From QWOP01 sp003669605 (GTDB taxonomy: Bacteria > Planctomycetota > Planctomycetia > Pirellulales > UBA1268), in contig CANKIK010000001.1 of assembly GCA_947481985.1 (NCBI GenBank), positions 62,001-126,000 on the forward strand: a stretch of 64,000 nt of DNA. The letters are read 5' to 3'. Numbering within the stretch: position 1 is the first letter of the stretch; each line of letters opens with the position of its first letter. The notes beneath the pieces are model-generated. The model made no database searches. It was not told the DNA's origin and saw nothing but the letters and a program-made list of their open reading frames with translations. This document shows positions 36,897 through 45,386 of the stretch, piece after piece. The translations under genes were made by a program, and so were the position numbers.

Positions 36897-37427
36897 GTGT
36901 CGACCAGCAGCAGCCATGGCCGGGATCGTGATTCACGCGACAATCGTGGTGGCGAACGGAGCGGTGAGTTTGCCGAGAAGGTAGTCAAGGTTCGGCGCTG
37001 TGCCACGGTCGTCAAGGGCGGGCGGCGGTTCAGTTTTGCAGGACTTGTCGTGGTCGGAAACGGCCGTGGCAAGGTCGGGTGTGGCTACGCGAAAGCTAAC
37101 GAAGTACCACCCGCTGTGGAAAAAGCCATCAAAGATGGCATGAAAAATCTCATTGAGGTCCCTGTTTCGACCGGGTCTATTCCTCACCGTGTCGAGGGGA
37201 GAAGCGGTACCGCGAAGGTCATACTTCTCCCCGCCAGCCCTGGGACTGGGATCATTGCCGGCGCAGCAGTGCGGGCGGTGTGTGAGTCGGCTGGGATCCG
37301 CGATGTGCTGACCAAGGCTCATGGTTCGACGAATCCGGTGAACCTTGTCAAGGCAGCCTTGGATGGGCTCAAGCAATTAAGAACAAAAAGCGAAGTTGAG
37401 CGGCTGCGGGGTGTTACGCTGTCCTGA
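36897..37427 (+). CDS. rpsE: 30S ribosomal protein S5
   Basis: A 176-aa S5. After a polar 25-residue N-terminus the double-stranded RNA-binding part reads EKVVKVRRCATVVKGGRRFSF, followed by GLVVVGNGRGKVGCGYAKA and the C-terminal GTGIIAGAAVRAVCESAGI. It shapes the mRNA entry site and decoding accuracy. The start is GTG at 36897; no ATG precedes the conserved part. The rpmD gene (L30), which normally follows rpsE, is not present in the 202-base gap. Confidence 0.97.
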   Translation: MSTSSSHGRDRDSRDNRGGERSGEFAEKVVKVRRCATVVKGGRRFSFAGLVVVGNGRGKVGCGYAKANEVPPAVEKAIKDGMKNLIEVPVSTGSIPHRVEGRSGTAKVILLPASPGTGIIAGAAVRAVCESAGIRDVLTKAHGSTNPVNLVKAALDGLKQLRTKSEVERLRGVTLS

Positions 37428-37503
37428 GGCGTGGCCGATCGATGCGGGGTATTACGGCACGCGGAATTACGGTCGCCGAGTTGAATCTGGGTTGACGGGG
37501 AGA

Positions 37504-37532
37504 CGAGTCCGCGAAGTCTTGGCGAAGACTCG
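37504..37532 (+). promoter_or_regulatory. Two mutually exclusive hairpins between rpsE and rplO
   Basis: CGAGTC (37504-37509) can pair with GACTCG (37527-37532). Alternatively AGTCTT (37515-37520) can pair with AAGACT (37525-37530) around the loop GGCG. The two stems share 37527-37530 and cannot both form, an arrangement reminiscent of attenuators. They are short, so this is tentative. Confidence 0.3.
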
Positions 37533-37629
37533 AGGAATGTTGAGGGTTGGTTTGTTGGGACAGTGATTGGTGGTCATACAAGCAGGCCGGTGAACATCGC
37601 CGGCACCGTACGCGTGAGGGGATTTTTCG

Positions 37630-38136
37630 ATGAAGATTAACGACGTCCATCAGGGGATCCACAAGAACCGGAAGCGACTCCGGATCGGGCGCGGTCCTGG
37701 TTCCGGACGAGGAAAGACCTCCGGGCGCGGACATAAGGGCCAGGGTCAGTTGGCTGGCTGGAGCGCGCCAGGGCTCTTCGAAGGCGCGCGAATGCCGCTC
37801 ATTCGGCAGATTCCGAAGCGTGGCTTTCACAATCAACACGGGCGGATTGTGACGTGTATCAATGTCGATGATCTCGAGGCTCGTTTTCCTGCTGGTTCAG
37901 ACGTCAATCCAGAGACACTGCGGACGATTGGTTTGGCCAAGGGGATATGGGATTCTGTCAAAATTCTTGGCGAAGGATCGATCACAAAGCCACTGAAGGT
38001 GTCTGCCCACCATTTCAGTGCTCAGGCTCGGGAGAAGATTCTGGCTGCCGGTGGAACAGTGACGGACATTGCTGGTCCGGCTCCTGTTGTCAAACGGCAG
38101 AAAAAGGTGTCACGGAAGAAGCCCGCCGCGCAGTAG
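37630..38136 (+). CDS. rplO: 50S ribosomal protein L15
   Basis: A 168-aa L15; typical length is about 145. The glycine-rich N-terminal half (RIGRGPGSGRGKTSGRGHKGQG) and the EGARMPLIRQIPKRGFHNQH region are conserved. The C-terminus is an added Lys-rich stretch (KRQKKVSRKKPAAQ). The start is ATG at 37630 after GTGAGGGGA. secY follows after 42 bases, the shortest spacer in this part. Confidence 0.97.
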   Translation: MKINDVHQGIHKNRKRLRIGRGPGSGRGKTSGRGHKGQGQLAGWSAPGLFEGARMPLIRQIPKRGFHNQHGRIVTCINVDDLEARFPAGSDVNPETLRTIGLAKGIWDSVKILGEGSITKPLKVSAHHFSAQAREKILAAGGTVTDIAGPAPVVKRQKKVSRKKPAAQ

Positions 38137-38178
38137 CGTGAACGCTCCGGGCGTGATGGGAGCAAAGGAGTCGTTCTC

Positions 38179-39540
38179 GTGCTGGAAAAACTTCGCATCA
38201 TCTTTACGATCCCCGAGTTGCGGCAGAAGATTCTGTTGACGCTCGGCCTGTTGGCCATTTATCGGGTCGGCTGGCAGGTGCCGTTACCGATCGTTGACGC
38301 CAAGGCGATGACTGCTTTCGCGCAGGAGAGCGGTGGGATCGCCGATCTACTCAAAACGGTCGCGGTGTTCTCGGCGAGCCAGTTATCGCAGGCGACGATT
38401 TTTGGCTTGGGGATCATGCCGTATATTTCGGCCTCGATCATTTTTCAGTTGCTCGGCACGGTCTGGCCGCCGCTTGAGCGACTGACCAAAGAGGGTGAAG
38501 CCGGCCGCAAGAAGATCAACGAGTACACTCGCTATGCGACTGTCGTTATCTGTCTTTTGCAGAGTTGGGCATATGTGGCTTTTCTCTCCAATGCCCGGAT
38601 CGGCGAGACATCACTTATACAGCCGGCATTTCTGGTGGACGGAAGATTGCCGTTGGTGTGGCAGTTCGTCGCGGTAATGACCATGACGGCGGGCACTATC
38701 TTTTTGATGTGGCTCGGTGAGCAGATCGATGAATTCGGCATTGGTAACGGGATCAGTCTCTTGATCATGGCTGGAATTCTTGCCGCTATGCCGAGTGCAT
38801 TGCTGGAGTTGGCTGGTGACACCACGTGGGAACTCGGTGGTGGAGGTGGCAAGATGGGGATCGAGACTATTCTTGTGCTCGCGGCACTGTTCGTTGGGGT
38901 CGTGGCGGGGGTGGTGTTTATGACGCAGGGGCAGCGTCGGATTCCGACGCAGAGCGCGAAGCATGTCCGTGGCCGACGGGTGTATGGTGGAACCCGTCAG
39001 TACTTGCCACTGCGGGTCAATCAGGCCGGCGTGATGCCGATCATTTTTGCGAGTTCGCTGTTGCTCTTTCCGCAGATGCTCTTTCAGTATCTGTCGAGTG
39101 CATATCCGGGGAATGCGTTTCTGGGGTCGCTTCACGACTCCTTTACGCGGGGGCAGTCGTTTCTCTACACGATTCTCTATATCGCGCTGATCTACTTTTT
39201 CTGCTACTTCTGGACGGCGATTACATTCAATCCGAAGGAGATGGCTGACAATCTCAAGAACTTCGGGGCGTTTATTCCTGGCTATCGCCCCGGTAAACGA
39301 ACTGCCGATTATTTAGAGCGGGTGATGGAGCGGATCACGTATGTGGGGGCTGGATTTCTGGCCTTGGTTGCGATCATTCCAACTATTGTCGGTGGTGCGT
39401 TGGGCATACCATCGCAGATCGCCAGTTTCTACGGTGGTACCGGCTTGCTGATTGCGGTGAGCGTCGCCTTTGATTTGGTGCAAAAGATCGATAGCCACTT
39501 GGTGATGCGGAACTACACGGGGTTACTGGAGAAGTCTTGA
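38179..39540 (+). CDS. secY: Preprotein translocase channel subunit SecY
   Basis: The 453-aa channel subunit of the Sec translocon, with ten expected membrane segments. FGLGIMPYISASIIFQLLGT, the plug/TM2 region, the cytosolic loop RRIPTQSAKHVRGRRVYGGTRQYLPLRVNQAGVMPIIFA (the ribosome and SecA contact) and the final YRPGKRTADYLERVMERITYVGA are all recognisable. Start is GTG at 38179. A 170-base gap containing a run of eight T residues (about 39573-39580) follows before adk. Confidence 0.97.
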   Translation: MLEKLRIIFTIPELRQKILLTLGLLAIYRVGWQVPLPIVDAKAMTAFAQESGGIADLLKTVAVFSASQLSQATIFGLGIMPYISASIIFQLLGTVWPPLERLTKEGEAGRKKINEYTRYATVVICLLQSWAYVAFLSNARIGETSLIQPAFLVDGRLPLVWQFVAVMTMTAGTIFLMWLGEQIDEFGIGNGISLLIMAGILAAMPSALLELAGDTTWELGGGGGKMGIETILVLAALFVGVVAGVVFMTQGQRRIPTQSAKHVRGRRVYGGTRQYLPLRVNQAGVMPIIFASSLLLFPQMLFQYLSSAYPGNAFLGSLHDSFTRGQSFLYTILYIALIYFFCYFWTAITFNPKEMADNLKNFGAFIPGYRPGKRTADYLERVMERITYVGAGFLALVAIIPTIVGGALGIPSQIASFYGGTGLLIAVSVAFDLVQKIDSHLVMRNYTGLLEKS

Positions 39541-39710
39541 CCGAGTAGGGCGGGTTGTAGGGGTGCTGGTGGTTTTTTTTGTGGGTGCTGTTCCCTGCCC
39601 GGCACGTGACGGCTTTGGATCTAGGTCCCAGTCGGTTTTCCTGGTGTGTAGGACGTGATCGATCGTGTCGCAGTCTGCCTCGCCTCTCGGTAGTGTCGTA
39701 CGGGCTAGTC

Positions 39711-40283
39711 ATGCGGATCATCCTCATCGGACCGCCCGGGGCTGGTAAGGGAACGCAGTGTCAGCGACTGGTTGACTTGCTGCGGGTTCCTCACCTCTCG
39801 ACCGGTGAAATGCTGCGAGCGGAGATCCGAGCTCGCAGCACCGAGGGTCTCCAGGCCAATCGCTTTATGGAGCTGGGGCAACTCGTGCCCGACACGCTTG
39901 TCCTCGGTATGGTCACCAAGCGCTTGGAGTTGGCCGATTGTAGGGCCGGCTTTCTGCTGGATGGTTTTCCGCGGACACTCCCCCAGGCGGCCTCGCTCGA
40001 TGACCTCCTCGAGCGGCGGGCGATGAATGTCGATGGTGTCTTGGAATTGTCCGTTCCCCGGGACGAGTTGGTGCGTCGGATGCTCGCGAGGAGGCGAGCC
40101 GACGACAATCCTGAGGTCTTTTCGAATCGGATTGCAATTTTCGAGGCGCAGACTGCGCCGCTTTTGGAGTACTACGCCCGGCAGGAAAAGCTCGCCACGA
40201 TAGATGGTTTGGGCGATGCGGACGACATCTTCGGGCGAATCAAGATCGCCCTCGGGAAATTTGCTCGCGATGCTTCTCGGTAG
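39711..40283 (+). CDS. adk: Adenylate kinase, short-lid type
   Basis: Interconverts AMP, ADP and ATP. The 190-aa enzyme has P-loop GPPGAGKGT at residues 7-15, the AMP-binding LSTGEMLRAEI, and GFLLDGFPRTLPQA. The lid is short and has no Cys zinc site (MLARRRADDNPEVF). ATG at 39711 is the family start; the upstream frame from 39579 is not conserved. It keeps the common secY-adk-map order. Confidence 0.96.
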   Translation: MRIILIGPPGAGKGTQCQRLVDLLRVPHLSTGEMLRAEIRARSTEGLQANRFMELGQLVPDTLVLGMVTKRLELADCRAGFLLDGFPRTLPQAASLDDLLERRAMNVDGVLELSVPRDELVRRMLARRRADDNPEVFSNRIAIFEAQTAPLLEYYARQEKLATIDGLGDADDIFGRIKIALGKFARDASR

Positions 40284-40474
40284 CGGTAGGAGCTCTGGGG
40301 AATAGCGAGGTGCAATCGGCTCCTTTTGCAACTCGGTCTTCCTTGATGGAAGGCTCTACGCCCTGCGGTATACTCTGTGTTGAGGTTTGGCTACGGATGG
40401 AGGTCGGTTTTAGGGCGTCGTCCGGTGCCCCGCTCTCCTGACGATATTTATTGCATCTGGTGAGCCCTCCTGTG

Positions 40475-41269
40475 GTGAATCTTCGTTCTCCTCGTGAAAT
40501 CGCCCTCATGCGGCGTGCCGGGCTGGTTGTGTGGGGCGCTCATGACATTGTTGCAGCCATGATTCGCCCCGGGGTGACAACCGGTGAGATTGATGCCGCT
40601 GTTGAGGCTTTCTTCGTCGAGCAGGGCGCCGTGCCCTTGTTCAAAGGGGTGCCGGGGAAGGTGCCATTTCCAGCGGTCTGCTGCATCTCGGTCAACGACG
40701 AAGTTGTTCACGGGATACCGGGCAAGAGGGTCTTGCTACCGGGAGACATCGTCAGTGTTGACACCGGCTGCAGCCTCGCTGGTTGGTGCGGCGATTCGGC
40801 CAGAACGCACCCGATCGGGGAAGTCGCCCCTGCAGTGCAACGCCTCCTCGATTGCACATCGGGGGTGCTGGACCTAGCCATCTCCCTCATGGGAAAGCGG
40901 AGCCGCTGGAGTGATGTCGCCACTGAGATGGCCACGTTCGTCCGCGATCAGGGCTTCACTGTGGTTGAGAACTTCGTGGGCCACGGGATCGGGCGAAAGA
41001 TGCACGAAGATCCTCAGGTCCCCAACTTCTGCTCGCCGAGTTTTCGACGGAATTACGACTTCAATCTCGAGCCTGGTTTAGTGATCGCAGTTGAGCCGAT
41101 GGTCAATATGGGCTCAAAGCGAGTTCGTGCCTTGAGCGACCACTGGACGCAATCGACCGTCGATGGCCAGCCGAGTGCGCATTACGAGCACACGATCGCG
41201 ATCACCGAGTCTGGCCCTGAAGTGCTGACCCGCGCACCTTCCCCAGGGGAAATCGTCCGCGTGGAGTAG
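40475..41269 (+). CDS. map: Type I methionine aminopeptidase
   Basis: Removes the initiator Met from nascent proteins. With the GTG start at 40475 it has 264 aa and metal ligands Asp96, Asp107, His170, Glu207 and Glu238, all present in their usual contexts (VDTGC, GDSART, GHGIG, AVEPM, YEHT). GTG at 40472 or 40460 or TTG at 40451 would add 1-8 residues; 40475 is preferred because GGTGAG lies ten bases upstream and it gives the family N-terminus. The usual next gene infA is missing. Confidence 0.95.
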   Translation: MNLRSPREIALMRRAGLVVWGAHDIVAAMIRPGVTTGEIDAAVEAFFVEQGAVPLFKGVPGKVPFPAVCCISVNDEVVHGIPGKRVLLPGDIVSVDTGCSLAGWCGDSARTHPIGEVAPAVQRLLDCTSGVLDLAISLMGKRSRWSDVATEMATFVRDQGFTVVENFVGHGIGRKMHEDPQVPNFCSPSFRRNYDFNLEPGLVIAVEPMVNMGSKRVRALSDHWTQSTVDGQPSAHYEHTIAITESGPEVLTRAPSPGEIVRVE

Positions 41270-41339
41270 ATTTCGGCCACTCTTCCCGACGCACCGGCTG
41301 ATCTAGAAAAGGCGGTCCATCGGTCGACCCTCTGAGGGC

Positions 41340-41362
41340 AAGGGCGTGAAACCCCTTTTTTT
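41340..41362 (+). terminator. Weak intrinsic terminator candidate after map
   Basis: AAGGG (41340-41344) pairs with CCCTT (41353-41357) around an 8-base loop, and the stem runs into seven T residues (41356-41362). The 5-bp stem is short, so termination may be partial. It lies 70 bases after the map stop and just before a good promoter (41393). Confidence 0.4.
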
Positions 41363-41392
41363 CTCAATTTTACGTGGTTTTCTGGTCTCCCC

Positions 41393-41422
41393 TTGTGAAT
41401 TGAAGCCCAATCTTCCTATAGT
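41393..41422 (+). promoter_or_regulatory. Internal promoter for rpmJ-rpsM-rpsK-rpsD-rpoA-rplQ
   Basis: TTGTGA (41393-41398) and TATAGT (41417-41422) are separated by 18 bases, matching the sigma-70 -35 at four and the -10 at five of six positions. Transcription should start near 41429, 60 bases before rpmJ. It would drive the alpha-operon part separately from the S10-spc part. Confidence 0.5.
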
Positions 41423-41488
41423 TGTGGTCTTTCCGAGAGTTTCCCTGTCCCGTTGAAGGCGTAGGCGGCCGTCGCCACGAACGCAAGC

Positions 41489-41602
41489 ATGAAGGTCCGC
41501 GCCAGCGTCCGTCGCATTTGCGACAAATGCAAGATTGTCCGGCGCCGTGGCGTCGTCTTCGTCGTGTGCGCGGATCCCCGCCACAAGCAACGACAAGGGT
41601 GA
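41489..41602 (+). CDS. rpmJ: 50S ribosomal protein L36
   Basis: A 37-aa protein starting MKVRASVRRICDKCK and ending ADPRHKQRQG, the complete L36. The zinc ligands are Cys11, Cys14, Cys27 and His32. The start is ATG at 41489 and the stop TGA at 41600-41602. It sits between map and rpsM, its normal place, but without infA before it. A 248-base spacer follows. Confidence 0.95.
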   Translation: MKVRASVRRICDKCKIVRRRGVVFVVCADPRHKQRQG

Positions 41603-41770
41603 CCGCGGTAGTCTGGGTGGCAGTTCCATCGCACTCCTGTTCAGTCGGCAGCCAGCAAGGTGTCGATTGCCAGGACGTTTGTGTGGGGTTGTCTCCAGTC
41701 GCAGGTGATTTTACGTAGCCAAGTTTCATATGGTCCTTGTGGTGTCCCTGGTCGTCTGAGGTCGTTTCGT

Positions 41771-41785
41771 GCAGCACGTTGCTGC
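41771..41785 (+). promoter_or_regulatory. Short hairpin in the rpmJ-rpsM spacer
   Basis: GCAGCA (41771-41776) pairs perfectly with TGCTGC (41780-41785) around the loop CGT, 66 bases before rpsM. In E. coli S4 regulates the alpha operon at the rpsM start through a pseudoknot; this element may be part of a different leader structure. Nothing else was seen in the 248-base spacer. Confidence 0.3.
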
Positions 41786-41850
41786 TCGGGGGGGGCTTCG
41801 GCGGGGTGTCGCGGCAAGGCTTTTAGTCCGACCTTTCCTGAGACTTTTCC

Positions 41851-42234
41851 ATGCCCCGTCTGCTCGGCGTTGACATCCCGTCCGACAAAAAGACCATCTA
41901 CTCGTTGCAGTACCTGTACGGCGTCGGCCCGAGGGTTGCTCGCGAGTTGTGCCACAAGGCGGGCGTTGATCCTGAGGGGGTGGCCAAAAACCTCCACGAG
42001 GATGAGCTGGCTCGCTTGGCTGCATTGATGGACAAGGATTACGTCGTTGAGGGGCAGCTGCGACGGCAGTTAGCGCAAAATATCTCTCGGCTCAAAGATA
42101 TCGGCAGTTATCGTGGGCTGCGGCATCGCCGCGGGCTTCCGGTTCGGGGGCAGCGGACCCGTACCAATGCACGGACTCGCAAGGGTCCAAAGAAGACGGT
42201 GGCCGGTAAGAAGGGCGTCAAGGATCTCAAGTAG
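41851..42234 (+). CDS. rpsM: 30S ribosomal protein S13
   Basis: A 127-aa S13 with LLGVDIPSDKKTIYSLQYLYG, the helix-two-turns-helix (VGPRVARELCHKAGVDP) and the C-terminal SYRGLRHRRGLPVRGQRTRTNARTRKG (in parts), which contacts the A- and P-site tRNAs. The start is ATG at 41851, after TTTCCTGAGAC. It ends 155 bases before rpsK. Confidence 0.98.
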   Translation: MPRLLGVDIPSDKKTIYSLQYLYGVGPRVARELCHKAGVDPEGVAKNLHEDELARLAALMDKDYVVEGQLRRQLAQNISRLKDIGSYRGLRHRRGLPVRGQRTRTNARTRKGPKKTVAGKKGVKDLK

Positions 42235-42389
42235 TCGGCAGTTGCATTCCGAAGGCACTGGCAGTGTTTTCGGGTGGAAGTCGTGCTGATGGTTGAGCGG
42301 GGTGGTTGGTGGTTCCTGGCCGATGGCTGGGGTGTTGAGTTGCAAGCGGTCGGTTCCGGTCGAAGACCCATCACGGGAAGATTTGATTC

Positions 42390-42767
42390 ATGTCGAAGGT
42401 TGCGAAGACAAAAAAGAAGAGCGTTTCTGCTGGCGTCGCGTACATCAGCGCGAGCTTTAACAACACCACAGTCACCATTACGGACTCCAAGGGCGATACG
42501 CTCTGCTGGGCCAGTGGTGGCACTTGTGGTTTTAAGGGGAGCCGCAAGGGCACCCCGTTTGCTGGGCAGTGTGCTGCTCAGCAGGCTGCTGAGAAGGCTG
42601 CGAAATTTGGGGTTAAGGACCTTGAGGTTCGTGTTCGCGGGCCAGGCAGTGGTCGTGAGAGTGCTATCACTGCGTTGCAGGCCGCTGGGATGAACGTCAA
42701 GAGCATCGAGGACATCACTCCTCTCCCTCATAACGGCTGCCGGCCACCAAAAAAGCGGCGGGTGTGA
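42390..42767 (+). CDS. rpsK: 30S ribosomal protein S11
   Basis: A 125-aa S11 with AYISASFNNTTVTITDSKGD, CGFKGSRKGTPFAGQCAAQQAA and the C-terminal IEDITPLPHNGCRPPKKRRV, all standard. It forms the platform near the Shine-Dalgarno helix. The start is ATG at 42390, following GGGAAGA. Confidence 0.98.
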   Translation: MSKVAKTKKKSVSAGVAYISASFNNTTVTITDSKGDTLCWASGGTCGFKGSRKGTPFAGQCAAQQAAEKAAKFGVKDLEVRVRGPGSGRESAITALQAAGMNVKSIEDITPLPHNGCRPPKKRRV

Positions 42768-42878
42768 TCCTGCTGCGGCCGTCGTGCTCTGGTCGTTTTC
42801 CGGCCAGGCTGGGGCTCTTTACCGGATTCTTTTTTACACACTGACACTTCAGGCAACTCACGCGAGCGATCGACAAAC

Positions 42879-43505
42879 ATGGGACGTATCACTGGACCGG
42901 TCTGCCGCCTCTGCCGTCGCGACGGGCTTAAGTTGTTTCTTAAAGGCACTCGTTGTGACACCTCCAAGTGTGCTTTTGAGCGTCGTAGCACGCCGCCTGG
43001 AATGGTGCAAAAGCGGCGTAGCAAGCCTACCGAGTACGGAATCCACCTCCGTGAAAAGCAGAAAGTCAAGCATTACTACGGTGTCCTCGAGCGTCAGTTT
43101 CGCACTTACTTTGCGCGAGCAGAGCGTGGGAAAGGGAATACTGGCGAGATGCTGATGTCGCTTCTGGAGCGGCGTTTGGACAACATCATTCATCGAATTG
43201 GTTTCGCGCCGTCCCGTTCTGCTGCTAGGCAGGTGGTCATGCACGGTCATATCACGGTGAATGGGCGGCGCGTCGATGTGCCCAGTTATCTCGTGAGGGC
43301 CGGTGATCTGATTCGGGTCAAAAACCGGGCGAAGAGTTTGCAGTTGGTGCATGCTGCTTTGGCGGTGGGGCGACGTGACGTTCCCGACTTTCTGACGAGG
43401 TCGGAGGGGGGGGTGCCTGAGGGGCGGGTAGATCGTCTTCCTGCTGCCGACGACGTTTCGATTCCGGTGCAGGCGAACCTGATCATCGAGTTGTGCTCGA
43501 AGTAA
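42879..43505 (+). CDS. rpsD: 30S ribosomal protein S4, zinc-binding type
   Basis: A 208-aa S4. The N-terminal Cys9, Cys12, Cys26 and Cys31 form a zinc site found in a subset of S4 proteins. The core YGVLERQFRTYFARAERGKGNTG and the S4 RNA-binding domain RLDNIIHRIGFAPSRSAARQVVMHGHITVNG (in parts) are typical. S4 starts 30S assembly and, in E. coli, represses the alpha operon. The start is ATG at 42879. Confidence 0.97.
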   Translation: MGRITGPVCRLCRRDGLKLFLKGTRCDTSKCAFERRSTPPGMVQKRRSKPTEYGIHLREKQKVKHYYGVLERQFRTYFARAERGKGNTGEMLMSLLERRLDNIIHRIGFAPSRSAARQVVMHGHITVNGRRVDVPSYLVRAGDLIRVKNRAKSLQLVHAALAVGRRDVPDFLTRSEGGVPEGRVDRLPAADDVSIPVQANLIIELCSK

Positions 43506-43621
43506 CTCGCTCGCTCTGATGGACGCCCACGGCTGTGATACACGGCCGTTTCTCTGGAGAATTCCAGGGAATTCGTTTCAGTTCAACGCAATTTGATACG
43601 GACACAGGCAAGGAGATTCGC

Positions 43622-44608
43622 ATGCACATCCGCTGGCGGGGACTTGAACTACCCAGCACGGTCACGTCCGAAGCCAAGACGTTGACCCCTACCTACGGTA
43701 AGTTCGTTGCCGAGCCGTTTGAGCGCGGGTTTGGTACGACGGTCGGCAATAGCCTGCGGCGAGTGCTCCTCTCGAGTCTCGAGGGGAGTGCCATCACCCA
43801 GATTAAGGTTGGCGGCACCCTGCACGAATTCACCACCATCAAGGGCGTGTTGGAGGATGTCACCGACATCGTTCTGGCTATCAAGAGCCTTGTGGTCAAG
43901 AATCACAGTGATTCCACTCGTGTGATCCGAGTGGAGAAGAGTTCCAAGGGGCCGATCACAGGCGCCGACGTTCAGGCTGATGAGGCCGTTGAGGTTATCT
44001 CCAAGGACCTCGTGCTGGCGACGTTAACCGACGACGTGCCTTTTGAGCTTGAGATGGTGGTCGAGAATGGCCGTGGCTACGTTCCGGCGAGTGAGCACAG
44101 CCCCGACGCGCAAGAAATCGGCATCATTCCTGTTGATGCTGTGTTCAGTCCTGTGACTCGCGTCCGCTATGAAGTTGAAGAGACTCGCGTCGGCCAGAAG
44201 ACGAATTACGATAAGTTGACGATGGAGATCTGGACCAACGGCACCGTGACCCCGGAAATGGCGTTGGTCGAGGCGGCTAAGATCCTTCGCAAGCATCTCA
44301 ATCCGTTTGTTGGATATTCGCAGCCCGGCATGGCAGTGAATCTTCCAGCGACGGTGGACATTTTTTCGTTGCAGCCCTCTACCGAAGGGTTGCTGGGGAT
44401 GTTGGTTTCCCAGCTCGGCCTCGAGGGGCGGGCCAGCAATTGTTTGGCCAGCGAGAATATCGTCACGGTCGGTCAGTTGGTCGCCTTGTCCGAGGAGCAG
44501 GTTCTCGAGATGAGGAATGCGGGGGAGCAGACCCTGCAAGAGATCAAGGAAAAATTGGCAGAGCACGGTCTTCGTCTCGGTTCGACGCCGGCGGCGGTTG
44601 AAGCCTGA
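43622..44608 (+). CDS. rpoA: RNA polymerase alpha subunit
   Basis: The 328-aa alpha subunit nucleates core RNA polymerase. The N-terminal dimerisation domain includes FAEPFERGFGTTVGNSLRRVLLSSLEGSAIT-like sequence, and the C-terminal domain (about 255-320) has the two helix-hairpin-helix parts SNCLASENIVTVGQLVALSE and LQEIKEKLAEHGLRLG used at UP elements. ATG at 43622 is chosen because AAGGAGA lies seven bases upstream; the frame is open back to 43535. The gene is flanked by rpsD and rplQ as in most bacteria. Confidence 0.97.
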   Translation: MHIRWRGLELPSTVTSEAKTLTPTYGKFVAEPFERGFGTTVGNSLRRVLLSSLEGSAITQIKVGGTLHEFTTIKGVLEDVTDIVLAIKSLVVKNHSDSTRVIRVEKSSKGPITGADVQADEAVEVISKDLVLATLTDDVPFELEMVVENGRGYVPASEHSPDAQEIGIIPVDAVFSPVTRVRYEVEETRVGQKTNYDKLTMEIWTNGTVTPEMALVEAAKILRKHLNPFVGYSQPGMAVNLPATVDIFSLQPSTEGLLGMLVSQLGLEGRASNCLASENIVTVGQLVALSEEQVLEMRNAGEQTLQEIKEKLAEHGLRLGSTPAAVEA

Positions 44609-44712
44609 CGATTCCAGATAGTGTTGTCGGGGCCTTTCCCCGGTAGTTTTGCTTACGCGTACTCCCGTTCCACAGAAAATTTGGTTCCATAACGGTTCGA
44701 AGGGTTTGACTC

Positions 44713-45306
44713 ATGCGCCATCGACGTAAAGGCCGTGTGCTCGGCCGCAGTCCGTCCCACCAGCGGGCATTGCTTCGCAATCTTGCCTCCGCCTTAATGC
44801 TCACAGAGCGGGAGACGGAAGCGGGCGAGGTTGGTGCTGCCAAGGTGACTGGCCGGATTGTGACCACCGTGGCGAAGGCGAAGGAGGTCCGGCCGCTCGT
44901 TGAGCGCTGCATCACCATTGCCAAGCACGGTCTGCAGTCGGCGGAGCTTGCCAGGGAATTCGCCTCGACAGCCGATCGCAACTCTTCGGCCTGGAAGCAG
45001 TGGCGAGAGAGCGATCAGTGGCGGAAGTGGGCACAGGCCTCCGCTCCGGTCGTGGTGGCACGGCGTCGGTTGGTGCGTCTTCTCGGCGACAAGAAGGCGG
45101 CCCGGATTCTATTCGAGAAAATTGCCCCTCGTTTCGTTGATCGTCCGGGCGGTTACACGAGGATTTTGAAGTTGGCGACTCCGCGTCTGGGTGATGCTGG
45201 CCCTCGGGCCTTGCTCGAGTTCGTGGGGAGCGGCCCGCGGCCGGACAAGGGGACGGCTCCGCAGGTCCAGGCACGTCGGCCTGGAAGGTCTGCCGGGGCG
45301 ACCTGA
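44713..45306 (+). CDS. rplQ: 50S ribosomal protein L17 with internal insertion
   Basis: A 197-aa L17; the usual length is about 120. The N-terminal MRHRRKGRVLGRSPSHQRALLRNL and the C-terminal VARRRLVRLLGDKKAARILFEKIAPRFVDRPGGYTRI (in parts) match the family. Between residues 77 and about 115, after ITIAKHG, there is an added helical stretch (ASTADRNSSAWKQWRESDQW). A 35-residue basic tail ends the protein. I believe similar insertions occur in other planctomycete L17 proteins. Start is ATG at 44713. It closes the ribosomal cluster. Confidence 0.96.
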   Translation: MRHRRKGRVLGRSPSHQRALLRNLASALMLTERETEAGEVGAAKVTGRIVTTVAKAKEVRPLVERCITIAKHGLQSAELAREFASTADRNSSAWKQWRESDQWRKWAQASAPVVVARRRLVRLLGDKKAARILFEKIAPRFVDRPGGYTRILKLATPRLGDAGPRALLEFVGSGPRPDKGTAPQVQARRPGRSAGAT

Positions 45307-45386
45307 TCGACGCAAGGAATCGACTTCAGCGTGCGATCGCTACCCCGATGAGGTTTGTTTTTTCTCTTCTTGGGAGCCCATCTTGA

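Noticed and set aside
40343..40374. TTGATG and TATACT upstream of map as a promoter
   Set aside because: The -10 hexamer is good, but the spacer would be 20 bases, which is too long, and no better -35 is present.
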